Shown here in pieces: positions 33,391 through 42,718 of a DNA stretch of 64,000 bases. Under the pieces are notes generated by a model. That model ran no database searches. It saw nothing but the letters and a program-made list of their open reading frames with translations, and had not been told where the DNA came from. The stretch's first letter is position 1. The number at the start of each line of letters is the position of its first letter. Made by a program: the position numbers and the translations under genes. Origin of the DNA: Alistipes provencensis (GTDB lineage: Bacteria; Bacteroidota; Bacteroidia; Bacteroidales; Rikenellaceae); NCBI RefSeq assembly GCF_900083545.1, contig NZ_LT559262.1, forward strand, positions 2,756,302 through 2,820,301, given 5' to 3'.

Positions 33391-34014
33391 TTACCGTTTG
33401 ATAGTCTGTAAATCCTTGTTCTCAATGATGGTGAAACCCTCGATGGTAAAACCGTTCGGGTTGTCATCCGACCGCGATGCGTTCAGCAGGCGGCAGGTGG
33501 TCACGAGGCTGCGCTCGGTGACGTTGCTCTGCCGGATGATTTTCTGTGTGGCGTAGGTCACGGCACGGTAGGGATAGGCGTTGAAGTCGCACACCACGCT
33601 GTCCACCTTCAGCACTTGGTTGATGTTCCCGGCGATGATGCGGTTGTAGTACCCCTTCTCCGCGAAGTCCGAATAATAGTGGTACACGCTCTTGTCCGCC
33701 AGCAGCAAGGCACGTTTCACGTTGTGTTCAATCGCGCTTTTTTCAGGTGATAGCGTGAAGAACATCTCGTGGAAACGGCGCACATGTTCCCGTGCCTCCG
33801 CCGGGCGGTTCTGCGACAAATCCTGAGACAAGGCGAGCATCAGGCTCTTGCCGTTGTCCAGCACATAGATTTTCTCCCGTTGCTTCTCTGCGAAACGGTA
33901 GGAGTTCCACACGCTCCACACCGTCACCACGGCGCACAGCGAGAGGAAGACGATACCGAACAGGCGTATCTGCCTGAACGACGATTCGATGTTTCTAAGT
34001 GATTTGAATTCCAT
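33391..34014 (-). CDS. traK: TraK, inner-membrane conjugation protein (VirB8-like position)
   Basis: 207 residues. A short N-terminal cytoplasmic part (MEFKSLRNIESSFRQIR) precedes a single membrane span (about 18-38, LFGIVFLSLCAVVTVWSVW) and a periplasmic domain with AREHVRRFHEMFFTLSPEKSAIEHNVKRALLLADKSVYHYYSDFAEKGYYNRIIAGN. This is the TraK pattern of Bacteroides conjugative transposons; the topology is that of VirB8-type proteins (inference). It lies between traJ and traL. Confidence 0.9.
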   Translation of the reverse strand: MEFKSLRNIESSFRQIRLFGIVFLSLCAVVTVWSVWNSYRFAEKQREKIYVLDNGKSLMLALSQDLSQNRPAEAREHVRRFHEMFFTLSPEKSAIEHNVKRALLLADKSVYHYYSDFAEKGYYNRIIAGNINQVLKVDSVVCDFNAYPYRAVTYATQKIIRQSNVTERSLVTTCRLLNASRSDDNPNGFTIEGFTIIENKDLQTIKR

Positions 34015-34045
34015 TTATATTTTCCAATTTATGATTGCACATTGA

Positions 34046-35050
34046 TTATTTCAGCAATTTGCCGACACGTCCGACTGCGTTTCCTGCGGCTGCACCCGCC
34101 ACGCTGCCCGCCATGCTTCCGGCTCGTCCCGCCATCTGGTTCACGTTGCGACCGTAACCGCCCATGCCTCCGGCTTGGATAATCCAGCCCGCAACGGTGG
34201 GAATGGTAAAGTAGCCGATGATGCCGATGCAGAGGAATACGATATACACCCCGTCGCTCGAATCCAGCGAGAAGTTCGGGTCTGCCTGCATCCGCTCGAT
34301 GTCGTTTTGCAGCATCAGAACCTGTATCTTCGCCAGTATGGTGCTGAACATGTCCGATACCGGTAGCCACAGATAGACCTGTATATAGCGGCATATCCAC
34401 TGCGTGAGCGTGTTTTGGAAACCGTCCCATACCGACAGGGCGAAGGCTATCGGACCGAGAATCGCCAGCACCACGAGAAAGAAGGTGCGGACGGTGTCTA
34501 TCACGAGGGCGGCGGCTTGGAACAGCAGTTCGAGTATCTCGCGGAAGAAGTCGCGGATGCTCTTCTTCATGTTGTACATTCCCCGGTCGATATACATTCC
34601 CGCCATCGTCACCATGTCGGAGGGCGACCAGCCGAGTTCCTCCAGTTGCTTGTCAAATTCCTCGTTGGACACGAGGTAGGCGGTTTCGGGGTTGCGTACC
34701 ATCGCCTCGTATTCCAGTTTGTCCTTCTGCTCCCGGTATCGGTTCATGTCCAGCGTTTCCGCCTCCAGCATCTTTGCCGTGCCCTGTACGACGGGTGAGA
34801 GGATGCTGTTTATCGTGCCCAGCACCACAGTCGGGAAGAACATGATGCACAGACCGATGGCAAAAGGACGGAGCATCGGGAATACGTCTATCGGTTCAGC
34901 TCTCGCCAGCGACTGCCATACCCGGTAGGCGACGTAGAACAGCGCACCCAGCCCGGCGATGCCTTTCGCCACACCAGCCATGTCCCCACACAGCGGCATC
35001 ATCTGCTCATAAAGTGAACGTAAAATCTGATGAAGGTTGTCGAACTTCAT
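34046..35050 (-). CDS. traJ: TraJ, polytopic conjugation protein (VirB6-like)
   Basis: 334 residues with at least five hydrophobic segments, for example FAIGLCIMFFPTVVLGTI, AAALVIDTVRTFFLVVLAILGPIAFALSVW and YIVFLCIGIIGYFTIPTVAGWII. The C-terminus is glycine/alanine rich (AGRAGSMAGSVAGAAAGNAVGRVG). It corresponds to TraJ of CTnDOT, which has the polytopic character of VirB6 channel proteins. The start codon is 3 bp beyond the traI stop. Confidence 0.9.
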   Translation of the reverse strand: MKFDNLHQILRSLYEQMMPLCGDMAGVAKGIAGLGALFYVAYRVWQSLARAEPIDVFPMLRPFAIGLCIMFFPTVVLGTINSILSPVVQGTAKMLEAETLDMNRYREQKDKLEYEAMVRNPETAYLVSNEEFDKQLEELGWSPSDMVTMAGMYIDRGMYNMKKSIRDFFREILELLFQAAALVIDTVRTFFLVVLAILGPIAFALSVWDGFQNTLTQWICRYIQVYLWLPVSDMFSTILAKIQVLMLQNDIERMQADPNFSLDSSDGVYIVFLCIGIIGYFTIPTVAGWIIQAGGMGGYGRNVNQMAGRAGSMAGSVAGAAAGNAVGRVGKLLK

Positions 35051-35053
35051 AGG

Positions 35054-35469
35054 CTACCAGTATCTTTCGTTCATGTTCCCGTACAGCCCCATGATGCGGT
35101 CGAGGTCGTTCTTCTTTTTCGCACGCAGGTAACTCACGGAGATGTTCTTGTTCGTGTAGTAGCTCACGAGGTTGCGGTAACGCTTCATCTTCGAGTGGCA
35201 GCGTTCCACCACGTCCATGCGCTCCTTGTCGGTCATGGAGAGCGTGGTGATGTTCACCACGTTCCTGAGTTCCGTCAACACTTCGTTGCTTTCCTCCAGC
35301 AGTTTCGTGTAGCCGAAAGCGATTGCGGAAAGCTCTTCGGGTCTGAAATTCCCGTCACGGAGCATCCGTTGGAAACTGTTCACATAGATGTCTGTGATGT
35401 CGCCCACCATCAGGATGGTCTGCTGCACCTTGCGGGCGTCCTTGACCAGATTGTTCACCGATTTGAGGG
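35054..35469 (-). CDS. traI: TraI, 3' exon (interrupted by a group II intron)
   Basis: The 3' exon of traI (DUF4141), beginning CCCTCAAATCG at 35469 on the minus strand and running to the stop at 35054. It encodes the LKSVNNLVKDARKVQQTILMVGDITDIYVNSFQRML part and the conserved SVSYLRAKKKNDLDRIMGLYGNM ending. Joined to 37953-38166 it gives a 210-codon frame (209 residues) with an uninterrupted GKKYYDALKSV junction. TraI is a secreted or periplasmic component of the Bacteroidetes transfer apparatus. An apparent longer frame to 35629 is produced only by reading into the intron. Confidence 0.9.
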
Positions 35470-37952
35470 GTAGGCTAAGCATCCAACGCCCTGCCGTATT
35501 ACTACGGTGGGTTTTCGGAAGCTCGCCCCCAAACCGGACGTACACGTCTCCGCGTATCCGGCTTTCTACTAATAATATCAATCTATTCATTGTTACTGAG
35601 TTTTTTGTAACACTTACCACATATGGCAATAGTCTTTCGTTTGCGAGCCATCATTTGTTTTTCGCAGGTAGTTTTCCCTTGAAGATTTTTTAATTTTCTC
35701 ACATGGTGCATCACTAACTTATCGACTGCTCCACATAATTCACATTTTTCCGCTTTCAGCCTATCTATAAGACTTGTGTTTGTAGGATGATATGTGAATT
35801 TGGGCAAGTTGTCTAAATCCTTAATGTTCATTGGATTTTTCTTTTTGAACCCACCATGATAAAAGGTCAAGTCTTTGGCAGTACCGTTCTTTAAATAGTA
35901 TCTAACTGAAAAAAGTCCATTCTTGGTGTACTTTTTTCGGATTTGCGACATCGTTGTCCGATATTTCTGCGCAAATGTTTTGTACATACTATATTTCATG
36001 ATATACCCAAGTTTTGACAGACTACTACAATTATTAGCCAAACAATAGTAATTGTAAATGCCCTTTATTTCCTTGTTGTACCTGTCAAGTATCTCAAAGT
36101 CATTGTTGTTTGAAAGTTTGGGACGGGATTTTGCTTTCCAATACTCCTTGCCGTTGTGTATCTTTATTTCTAAAACACGATATTCGAGCAACTTTTTCTT
36201 AAACGTATCCTTTCCAAGTGCCAATTGTATCCTCTTATTGAAGACACGTCTTAGTACTCCGTATTTGCTTCTTTTGGTGTCATTGGATTTTCTTACAAAA
36301 ATCTCATATCCGAGAAATTTTGCAGCGTTTTCAGCATGGGTGATAAGTGTTTTCTCATCGGACAGTGTAAGAGCCAACTTTTCATAGAGGAAGTTCTTTA
36401 TGTCCTCTTTGATGGTGATAGCATCTTGTTTACTGCCAATAATTCCAATTAGAAAATCATCCGCATATCTCACATATTTGAGTTTTCTGTAGTTCATATC
36501 CATTTCGTCACCATCAGAATACTGCAAACCTTCTTTTTGATAAGCCTTATATTGTCTTATCAATTCTGACCTTTCACTTTTGTCTTTTACCACTTTCAAC
36601 TTTTTCAGAATACGGTGTCGTTTGCCTTCAAGTGATACTACCTGTTTAGTTCTTTTCCGTTCTTTCCCCTTATCAAATTTTCCAGTGTATTCCTTCATGA
36701 ATTTATCCAACTTATCAAGGTATATGTTTGCCAAGATAGGGCTGACAATTCCGCCTTGCGGTGTTCCGCTGTAGGAGTTATGAAAGTTCCAGTCTTCGAT
36801 ATATCCTGCATTCAGAAATTTTCTAATCAAGCGAATAAATCTTTCATCAGCGATACGTTCTTTCAGAATACCTATCAGTATCTCATGATTGATATTGTCG
36901 AAAAATCCCTTAATATCACCTTCTACGAACCATTTCACGCCCGAAAATGTCTTCTGAATATCAGACAAGGCAGTGTGGCAGCTTCTTAGAGGTCGGAAGC
37001 CATGTGACGTTTTTTCAAACTGTCTTTCATAGATGGCTTCCAATATCATTCTGACCACTTCCTGCAATAATTTATCATTAAAAGCTGGTACACCTAATGG
37101 ACGCATTTTCCCATTTTTCTTTGGGATATACATCCGTTTTGAGGGTTGGGGCTGATAACTCTCATCTTTCAACGATGTTATCAGTTGTTCAATTCGGTTC
37201 AGGCTCATTTGGTCAATGGTTTTCCCATCTGCACCTGCTGTCATATTGCCCGGTTTCGCATATATGCGTTGGTAGGCAACGTAATACATTTCCTCATTGA
37301 AAAAGATACGGTACAAGCGTTCAAACTTGTAATTCAAATTTTCACTGTGTTCCGTTAGACTGTTTAATACATACTCTGGACTTCTCATAATGTCTCTCAC
37401 ATTTTCCGTTATTTGCATTAAAATTATTAGCTGCTTCCCTTCGCCATGTACAGGGCTTTCCCCTGCTCAGACTACTACGGAAGCTCCGTTGCCTTGTCGG
37501 ATTTTCATAGGTCTGTACCTAATAGCCTTGCGGCGTTCCGATTTAGGCAATCCCCGTTTACGATATAATAACATGGCTATGATAGATTGTCGGATATGAC
37601 TTCCGCCCGTTACCGCTTACTGCGGTTGTGCCGTAATTTGTTCCTGCCTCTACTACACGACGCTCGCAACAGAGGTATTACGGTATAGCGAGTTAAGTTA
37701 TCTTTCACTATAAAACATACTGGGTTCACTTGGACTATCATTCAATCAGTTTGGATTTTATCCTCGTATCTATCTGTTTCATCTCACCATTCAGTTGCAA
37801 TTTGATAACTAATTGACTTATGGCTTTCCAGCGTGCTATACTCCCTGCCGTCCTTTCGTGGGCAGATAAGCTGGTGATGATAGGTAAATATTGGAACACT
37901 TACCTAATAGCTTGCCAATGCTACATTTATTATATCGCCTATACGGGCGCAC
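35470..37952 (-). mobile_element. Group II intron in traI
   Basis: 2,483 bp on the same strand as traI. The 5' end is GTGCG (37952 down to 37948), the group II consensus. The 3' end is GCTTAGCCTAC at 35480-35470, with an A seven nucleotides before the junction in the position of the branch point. Domain V (about 35531-35565) has the AGCC opening, a GAGA tetraloop-like turn and a complementary CGTGTACGTCCGGTT arm. The open reading frame sits in domain IV. Excision at these bases restores an open traI frame, which fixes both boundaries. Confidence 0.93.
35583..37418 (-). CDS. ltrA: Group II intron-encoded reverse transcriptase/maturase with HNH endonuclease
   Basis: 611 residues. The RT domain (about 55-390) has MRPLGVPAFNDKLLQEVVRMILEAIYE, EGDIKGFFDNINHE (first Asp), SGTPQGGIVSPILANIYLD and the catalytic YADD (KYVRYADDFLIGI). 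The maturase X domain follows (about 410-500, with SKLGYIMKYSMYKTFAQKY). The C-terminal HNH zinc module has CELCGAVDKLVMHHVRKLK and ICGKCYKK. The protein helps splicing and makes the intron mobile by target-primed reverse transcription (retrohoming). All key residues are present, so the intron looks active. ltrA is used as the generic name. Confidence 0.95.
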   Translation of the reverse strand: MQITENVRDIMRSPEYVLNSLTEHSENLNYKFERLYRIFFNEEMYYVAYQRIYAKPGNMTAGADGKTIDQMSLNRIEQLITSLKDESYQPQPSKRMYIPKKNGKMRPLGVPAFNDKLLQEVVRMILEAIYERQFEKTSHGFRPLRSCHTALSDIQKTFSGVKWFVEGDIKGFFDNINHEILIGILKERIADERFIRLIRKFLNAGYIEDWNFHNSYSGTPQGGIVSPILANIYLDKLDKFMKEYTGKFDKGKERKRTKQVVSLEGKRHRILKKLKVVKDKSERSELIRQYKAYQKEGLQYSDGDEMDMNYRKLKYVRYADDFLIGIIGSKQDAITIKEDIKNFLYEKLALTLSDEKTLITHAENAAKFLGYEIFVRKSNDTKRSKYGVLRRVFNKRIQLALGKDTFKKKLLEYRVLEIKIHNGKEYWKAKSRPKLSNNNDFEILDRYNKEIKGIYNYYCLANNCSSLSKLGYIMKYSMYKTFAQKYRTTMSQIRKKYTKNGLFSVRYYLKNGTAKDLTFYHGGFKKKNPMNIKDLDNLPKFTYHPTNTSLIDRLKAEKCELCGAVDKLVMHHVRKLKNLQGKTTCEKQMMARKRKTIAICGKCYKKLSNNE

Positions 37953-38166
37953 CATCGTAATACTTCTTGCCCTGCTGATAGATTTTCACCGTCTCCTGAA
38001 AGTTGCTCACCATGTTCGTGGCGGTCTTGGAGGTATGGATGATGTTTTTGGAGGCATTGATGATGCCCTGCGCTAGATTGCCCGGATCGCTTACGACCCA
38101 CTGTGCGCTTGCCCTGCCCGCGAAAAGCAGGCACAGGCAGATAATCATTGTTATTCTTGTTCTCAT
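37953..38166 (-). CDS. traI: TraI, 5' exon
   Basis: Starts at the ATG at 38164-38166 and encodes a signal peptide (MRTRITMIICLCLLFAGRASA) and the segment QWVVSDPGNLAQGIINASKNIIHTSKTATNMVSNFQETVKIYQQGKKYYD, then the first base of the next codon. Translation into the intron would stop after GAPV. Splicing at 37952/35470 rejoins it to the 3' exon. A CTAAAATCCAAAG motif lies 5 bp before the start codon, as before traN. Confidence 0.9.
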
Positions 38167-38189
38167 GTTACTTTGGATTTTAGTGGTTG

Positions 38190-38570
38190 TTATTCTTCGG
38201 TCGGATGTCCCGGCTGCGGCTTCACCCGCACATAGTCCCCGTTTGGCGAGAAAGTCAGCACATCCGTGGCCTCGTTGTAGGACACGTCGATGCGGAAGCC
38301 GGTGTTCATGAACAGGTTGCCGTTCTCCTCCTGCAAGAGATAGGTTTCCGGCTTGAGCTTGCGGCGCAGACCGCTACGACGGAACACCGTCACTTTGTAG
38401 GCTTCGCCCTCCTTGTAGATAAGCACGTCAGGTTTTCCCTCCACGCTCTCCCAGTTCCCGCACAGCATGTCGCGGCGGTTGTCGGCCACGTCGCAGGATT
38501 GCAGCATCATGACCGCCAATCCGATAAGGCACTTGCTGACTTGCAGCATTTTCACTTTTGGTAAATTCAT
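38190..38570 (-). CDS. traH: TraH (DUF3876) lipoprotein
   Basis: 126 residues. A signal peptide with a lipobox-like LAVMMLQSC (Cys near 26) precedes a small beta-rich domain (MLCGNWESVEGKPDVLIYKEGEAYKVTVFRR, then SYNEATDVLTFSPNGDYVRVKPQ). The family is DUF3876, always found between traG and traI in these operons. Probably an envelope lipoprotein; its role is unknown. Confidence 0.82.
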   Translation of the reverse strand: MNLPKVKMLQVSKCLIGLAVMMLQSCDVADNRRDMLCGNWESVEGKPDVLIYKEGEAYKVTVFRRSGLRRKLKPETYLLQEENGNLFMNTGFRIDVSYNEATDVLTFSPNGDYVRVKPQPGHPTEE

Positions 38571-38610
38571 ACGCGTTTTTCTTTTTTGGTTGATACATTC
38601 TGTTTTTTAG

Positions 38611-41115
38611 TTATTCCTTGTTTCTCCGCCTTTCGGCAAGCTGCCGGATGGCGGCTTCGATGTCGTCGCCCAGCTTCTCCGCCAGACGGTAAACCTCCAC
38701 TTTTTCCGTTTCCTCGGTGGTGTACGCCAGATACTCTTCCGCGCTGACCTCCGTGGCATAGACCGCCGACTGCGTGCCGCCCAAGCCTATCCACACCTCC
38801 TTGTAGAGCCGTGAAGGGTTGTTCGCCATGTTGATGGAGAGTATCTGCGACTTCTCCTTTTCCGTCAGTCCGAGCAACGCCTGTATCTGGTCGAACTTGT
38901 TCATATATTTCCTTTGGTCAAGCAGGATTTTACAATCCGAGTTGTTGATAATGCTCTCTTTGACCACCGGAGAACTGATAATGTCGTCCACCTCCTGCGT
39001 CACCACGATTGCCTCGCCGTAATATTTTCTGACCGTCTTATACATATAGCGCAGATATTCAGCCATGTTCGCCGATGAGAGGGCCTTCCAAGCCTCTTCC
39101 ACGATAAGCTGTTTCCGCACGCCTTTCAGCCGCCGCATCTTGTTGATGAAGGCTTCCATGATGATGATGGTCACGACGGGGAACAGTTCGCGGTTTTCTT
39201 TAATCGAATCTATCTCGAAGACGATGAACCGCTTGCCGAGCAGGTCGATGTTCTCCGTGGAGTTGAGCAGGAAATCGTAACGCCCGCCCCGGTAATACTG
39301 CCGCATGGTGGTGAGCATGTTGTCGATGTTGAAGTCGGACTTCTCCACCTTGATGTCACGCTGTGCCAGTTCCTTGCGGTAGTCGTCACGCATATACTCG
39401 TAGAAGGTGTTGAACGACGGCACGATGCTACGGTCGGATTGGATGCGCTCAATATAGGCACTCACGGCACTGCCCAGCTCGCCGCTCTCCGTCTTTGTCA
39501 CCTTGTCGTCCTCCGACTTCCAGAGCGTCAGCAACAGGGTCTTGATGCTGTCCTTCTTCTCCACGTCGAAGATGTAATCGTCGGTGTAGAACGGGTTGAA
39601 GCTGATGGGCTTATCTTCCGTGTAGGTGAAATACACACCGTCCGCTCCGCCTGTCTTGCGTCGGATCATGCCGCACAAGCCCTGATAGGAGTTTCCCGTG
39701 TCCACCAATACCACATGTGCGCCTTGCTCATAATATTGGCGCACGAGGTGGTTCATGAAGAAAGACTTGCCGCTGCCCGAAGGACCCAGCACGAACTTGT
39801 TGCGGTTGGTCGTGATACCTCGCTTCATGGGCAGGTCGGAGATGTCAAGGTGCAGCGGTTTTCCCGTGAGCCTGTCCACCATCTTGATGCCGAAGGGCGA
39901 GAGCGAGCTGCGGTAGTTGGTTTCCTCTGTGAACAGGCACACCGCCTGTTCGATGAAGGTGTGGAAACTCTCTTCCGCCGGGAAGTCCGCCGCATTGCCG
40001 GGTATCGCCGCCCAGTAGAGTGTCGGGCAGTCGATGGTGTTGTGGCGCGGCACGCATTCCATGCTTGCCAACTGGCTGCCCACGTCGTTCTTGATATGCT
40101 TCAGTTCCTCCGCATCGTCGCTCCACGCCATGACGTTGAAGTGTGCCCGTACCGAGGTCAGTCCGTAGGAATGGGCTTCGTTCAGGTATTGGTCTATCCA
40201 CTCGCGGTTGATGCTGTTGCTCCTTGAATAGCGAGATAGCGACTGCATGTTACGGGCGGACTTCTCGAACTTCTGCAAGGTTTCCTCACTGTTGTCTATC
40301 AGCACATACTGGTTGTAGATATGGTTGCAGGAGAGCAGAAGCCCCACCGGGGAGGCGAATGACAGTCGGCAGTCACTCCGGTCGGTGGAGAGCTTCTCGT
40401 AACGGGTGTCGGTAGCCACCTTGCCCGGCAGGTCTTCCGCGTCGGAGAGGGTGTGCAGACACAGGCGGTTGTCGCCGATGCGCATCTCCCTTGCCGAAAG
40501 CTCGATGTCCTGCAAGGTGGTGTCACCTTCCGGCATGAGCGAGAAGTAGCGTTCAATAAGTCCCGTCTTTCCCTCAGTACCCACAATCTCATCGGTGGAG
40601 AGGCGGCGCAGCCTGACAAGCCCGCTGTCGTTCATGATGCGCTCGAACTGTTCGCAGGCTTCCAAGAACTTGGTCGTGGTTTCCCTGTCCAGCTCCTTCG
40701 GGATGATATGTCCCCGGCACAGCGTGCTGAAATTGCTCTGCATCCGGTTACGCTCCTTTGTTGTCTTGGTCAGGTAGAGGTAGCAGGTGTGTTTCAGGTA
40801 CGGACGCTCGTTGAAGTGACGCTCGAAAGAGCGGCTTAAAAAGCTCATGTCGTCCTTCTGAAGCTCCGGTTTGTAGCGTTCCTTGATGAACCAGTCCTGT
40901 TTGTGGACGACGGAGTAGTCCGGCAGCACCTTGATAGCCTTGCACCAGCAACTGTGTATCGCCTCGTACTCCGCACCCGTCACGGTGTAAAGTTCCGGTA
41001 GTTCCACCTCGAAAGCCACCGTGATGTCGGCGTCCTTTGAGATGATGCAGCCATGCTCCACCGCTAAAAGTGGGAACCTGTTTTCCAGTGTTGTCATTTT
41101 CGATGTATTCCTCAT
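38611..41115 (-). CDS. traG: TraG, VirB4-type conjugation ATPase
   Basis: 834 residues. The N-terminal DUF3875 domain (about 8-65) is typical of Bacteroidetes TraG proteins. The P-loop domain has Walker A GPSGSGKSFFMN at 444-450, Walker B near KQLIVEEAWKALSS, and the KYYGEAIVVTQEVDDII and NNSDCKILLDQ segments of VirB4 ATPases. It powers assembly of the type IV secretion channel or DNA export at the inner membrane. The ATG overlaps the traF stop (ATGA). Despite its name it is VirB4-like; the coupling protein of this element is MobC. Confidence 0.95.
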   Translation of the reverse strand: MRNTSKMTTLENRFPLLAVEHGCIISKDADITVAFEVELPELYTVTGAEYEAIHSCWCKAIKVLPDYSVVHKQDWFIKERYKPELQKDDMSFLSRSFERHFNERPYLKHTCYLYLTKTTKERNRMQSNFSTLCRGHIIPKELDRETTTKFLEACEQFERIMNDSGLVRLRRLSTDEIVGTEGKTGLIERYFSLMPEGDTTLQDIELSAREMRIGDNRLCLHTLSDAEDLPGKVATDTRYEKLSTDRSDCRLSFASPVGLLLSCNHIYNQYVLIDNSEETLQKFEKSARNMQSLSRYSRSNSINREWIDQYLNEAHSYGLTSVRAHFNVMAWSDDAEELKHIKNDVGSQLASMECVPRHNTIDCPTLYWAAIPGNAADFPAEESFHTFIEQAVCLFTEETNYRSSLSPFGIKMVDRLTGKPLHLDISDLPMKRGITTNRNKFVLGPSGSGKSFFMNHLVRQYYEQGAHVVLVDTGNSYQGLCGMIRRKTGGADGVYFTYTEDKPISFNPFYTDDYIFDVEKKDSIKTLLLTLWKSEDDKVTKTESGELGSAVSAYIERIQSDRSIVPSFNTFYEYMRDDYRKELAQRDIKVEKSDFNIDNMLTTMRQYYRGGRYDFLLNSTENIDLLGKRFIVFEIDSIKENRELFPVVTIIIMEAFINKMRRLKGVRKQLIVEEAWKALSSANMAEYLRYMYKTVRKYYGEAIVVTQEVDDIISSPVVKESIINNSDCKILLDQRKYMNKFDQIQALLGLTEKEKSQILSINMANNPSRLYKEVWIGLGGTQSAVYATEVSAEEYLAYTTEETEKVEVYRLAEKLGDDIEAAIRQLAERRRNKE

Positions 41116-41444
41116 TGTCTTTCTTCCTTTCGTTGTCGTTTGAACAGACGGGTTATCCGCCGCCGGTTGATAAGGTATCGGGGATGGCTCCGTGCCGCTC
41201 CTAATTTCATCAGCCCGTGTTCACCGTACCGGGCGTTCAGCGCGAAGGTCTGCCATACAAGGAGGGAGGACGATGCCGCGCCGAAGCCGATACATATCCA
41301 CTGGTCGATACCGACCATGTAGAGGATGACGAACAGGACGAAGAGAGCCAGCAGACCTCCGCAGAAGATGAAGAGGTACTGTGCCTTCAAGCCCTTGAAC
41401 TCTACCGGACGGCCGATACCCTTGTTGATTGGGTATTCAGCCAT
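41112..41444 (-). CDS. traF: TraF (DUF4133), VirB3-like small membrane protein
   Basis: 110 residues. YPINKGIGRPVEFKGLKAQYLFIFCGGLLALFVLFVILYMVGIDQWICIGFGAASSSLLVW gives two closely spaced membrane spans (about 22-45 and 50-70), followed by a basic C-terminal tail (HPRYLINRRRITRLFKRQRKE). This is the DUF4133/TraF family; size, topology and place before the VirB4-like gene match VirB3. It overlaps traG by 4 bp and starts 10 bp after traE. Confidence 0.88.
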   Translation of the reverse strand: MAEYPINKGIGRPVEFKGLKAQYLFIFCGGLLALFVLFVILYMVGIDQWICIGFGAASSSLLVWQTFALNARYGEHGLMKLGAARSHPRYLINRRRITRLFKRQRKEERQ

Positions 41445-41454
41445 ACATTATTTA

Positions 41455-41772
41455 TTAAAGGAAGAATGAGCGCAGGATGGTGGCGGCAACAATCAGGAAG
41501 ATGCACGCGCCGAACCACGAGGCGGCTGTCTTGCTGGTGTCGGGGTCGCCCGATGAAAACTTGCCGTACACTTTTACGCCCCCGATAAGCCCGACGACTG
41601 CACCGATGGCGTATATCAGTTTAGTTCCGGGGTCGAAATAAGAACTCACCATAGAGGTGGCTTCGTTGATGCCCGCGATGCCGTTTCCCTGCGCGAAAGC
41701 GGAGGCGGTTGCGGCGATGACAAGTGCCGCGGAGAGGATTGCTTTTCTGTTTTTCAAGATGTTCTTGTTCAT
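41455..41772 (-). CDS. traE: TraE (DUF4134), VirB2-like membrane protein
   Basis: 105 residues. A long N-terminal signal-like segment (RKAILSAALVIAATASAFAQ) is followed by GINEATSMVSSYFDPGTKLIYAIGAVVGLIGGVKVYGKFSSGDPDTSKTAASWFGACIFLIVAATILRSFF, two hydrophobic helices with a short loop. That is the layout of VirB2-type pilin precursors and of DUF4134. It lies directly before the traF (VirB3-like) and traG (VirB4-like) genes, as VirB2 does in other systems. Confidence 0.88.
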   Translation of the reverse strand: MNKNILKNRKAILSAALVIAATASAFAQGNGIAGINEATSMVSSYFDPGTKLIYAIGAVVGLIGGVKVYGKFSSGDPDTSKTAASWFGACIFLIVAATILRSFFL

Positions 41773-41973
41773 AAACTGTTCTTGTTTTTTGCCGTCAAAA
41801 GGGTGGATGGTCCTTTGTCGGGCGGTTGATACTTTGTTTCTTTACTTTGGTTTTAGTGGATGCCCGTTTGTTTCCACGGACGTGGGCGTGTCCGTTGCGG
41901 ATGGGGATGCGCCTTGCGTTTCCTCGCCGCGTGGGTTGATGTCATTCTTTCATGTTCATTTCTTTTATTGTTG

Positions 41974-42702
41974 TCATACATAGTTGCGAATGTCGAACTC
42001 CTCGATGTTGTCCGGCACGACGAACTCCTTTTCAGATTTCTTCAGCCGAATCTCGATAAGCCCCTTGATGCGGATGCCTATCTCCGAAGAGCCTTCCATC
42101 ATTTTCTCGTACAACTCCGTGCCCTCCATGTCGGTGAACACCTTAGCCGCCTTTTCACGTTCCGCCTGTGTCGCGTCCGGGTTTTTGGCGGTCTTGCAGG
42201 CGTCGTCAATCTCGTCAAAGCTGCTGCCCGAAGCCCGTGGCGTGTCCGAGGCGTCCTCTTCCGGTTCGTCGTCCCCGTATCCCAGTTCCTCCGGCGGTAT
42301 GCTCGTGAAGGTCTCATCGAGTTTTTCCTCCGGGACTTGTGCCGGGCGGGATGCGTTTCCCGTTTTTCCGTCGTCAAAAGTAGCCTCTTCCTCCGACAGC
42401 TCAATGCCTTTTTCAATAGTGGCGGCTTCTTGCGTCGGTATGGCAGCGGTTGTCCGGGTGGATGCCATCCTGAAACGGCTCTTGCCGATGATGTCCGCCT
42501 TTTCCGCAGGGACTTCCTCGTGTGCCGCTATGCGTTTAGCCTCATTCCCGTCCAGTGACCGCCATAATCCGACAATGCCCTTGAAGAAGCGGACAATCCG
42601 CGTGTCCATGATGCGCTCGTAAAGGAGCAGGAACAGGAACCAGAGGTTGCAGCCGACCGATACCGCCAGCAGAATGTCTGTCATGCTGATTGTGTAATTC
42701 AT
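41974..42702 (-). CDS. traD: TraD, conjugative-transposon protein
   Basis: 242 residues from the ATG at 42700-42702. One hydrophobic segment (about 6-28, ISMTDILLAVSVGCNLWFLFLLLYE) is followed by a long, low-complexity acidic middle part (PEELGYGDDEPEEDASDTPRASG) and a C-terminal helical domain (AEREKAAKVFTDMEGTELYEKMMEGSSEIGIRIKGLIE). This is TraD by place and pattern; it is not related to the F-plasmid coupling protein of that name. Function unknown. A 201-bp gap separates it from traE. Confidence 0.8.
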   Translation of the reverse strand: MNYTISMTDILLAVSVGCNLWFLFLLLYERIMDTRIVRFFKGIVGLWRSLDGNEAKRIAAHEEVPAEKADIIGKSRFRMASTRTTAAIPTQEAATIEKGIELSEEEATFDDGKTGNASRPAQVPEEKLDETFTSIPPEELGYGDDEPEEDASDTPRASGSSFDEIDDACKTAKNPDATQAEREKAAKVFTDMEGTELYEKMMEGSSEIGIRIKGLIEIRLKKSEKEFVVPDNIEEFDIRNYV

Positions 42703-42718
42703 ATCCTTCCGTTTTTGG

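Noticed and set aside
35470..35629. Apparent N-terminal extension of traI (start at 35629)
   Set aside because: This part is group II intron domain V and VI; the true 5' exon is at 37953-38166.
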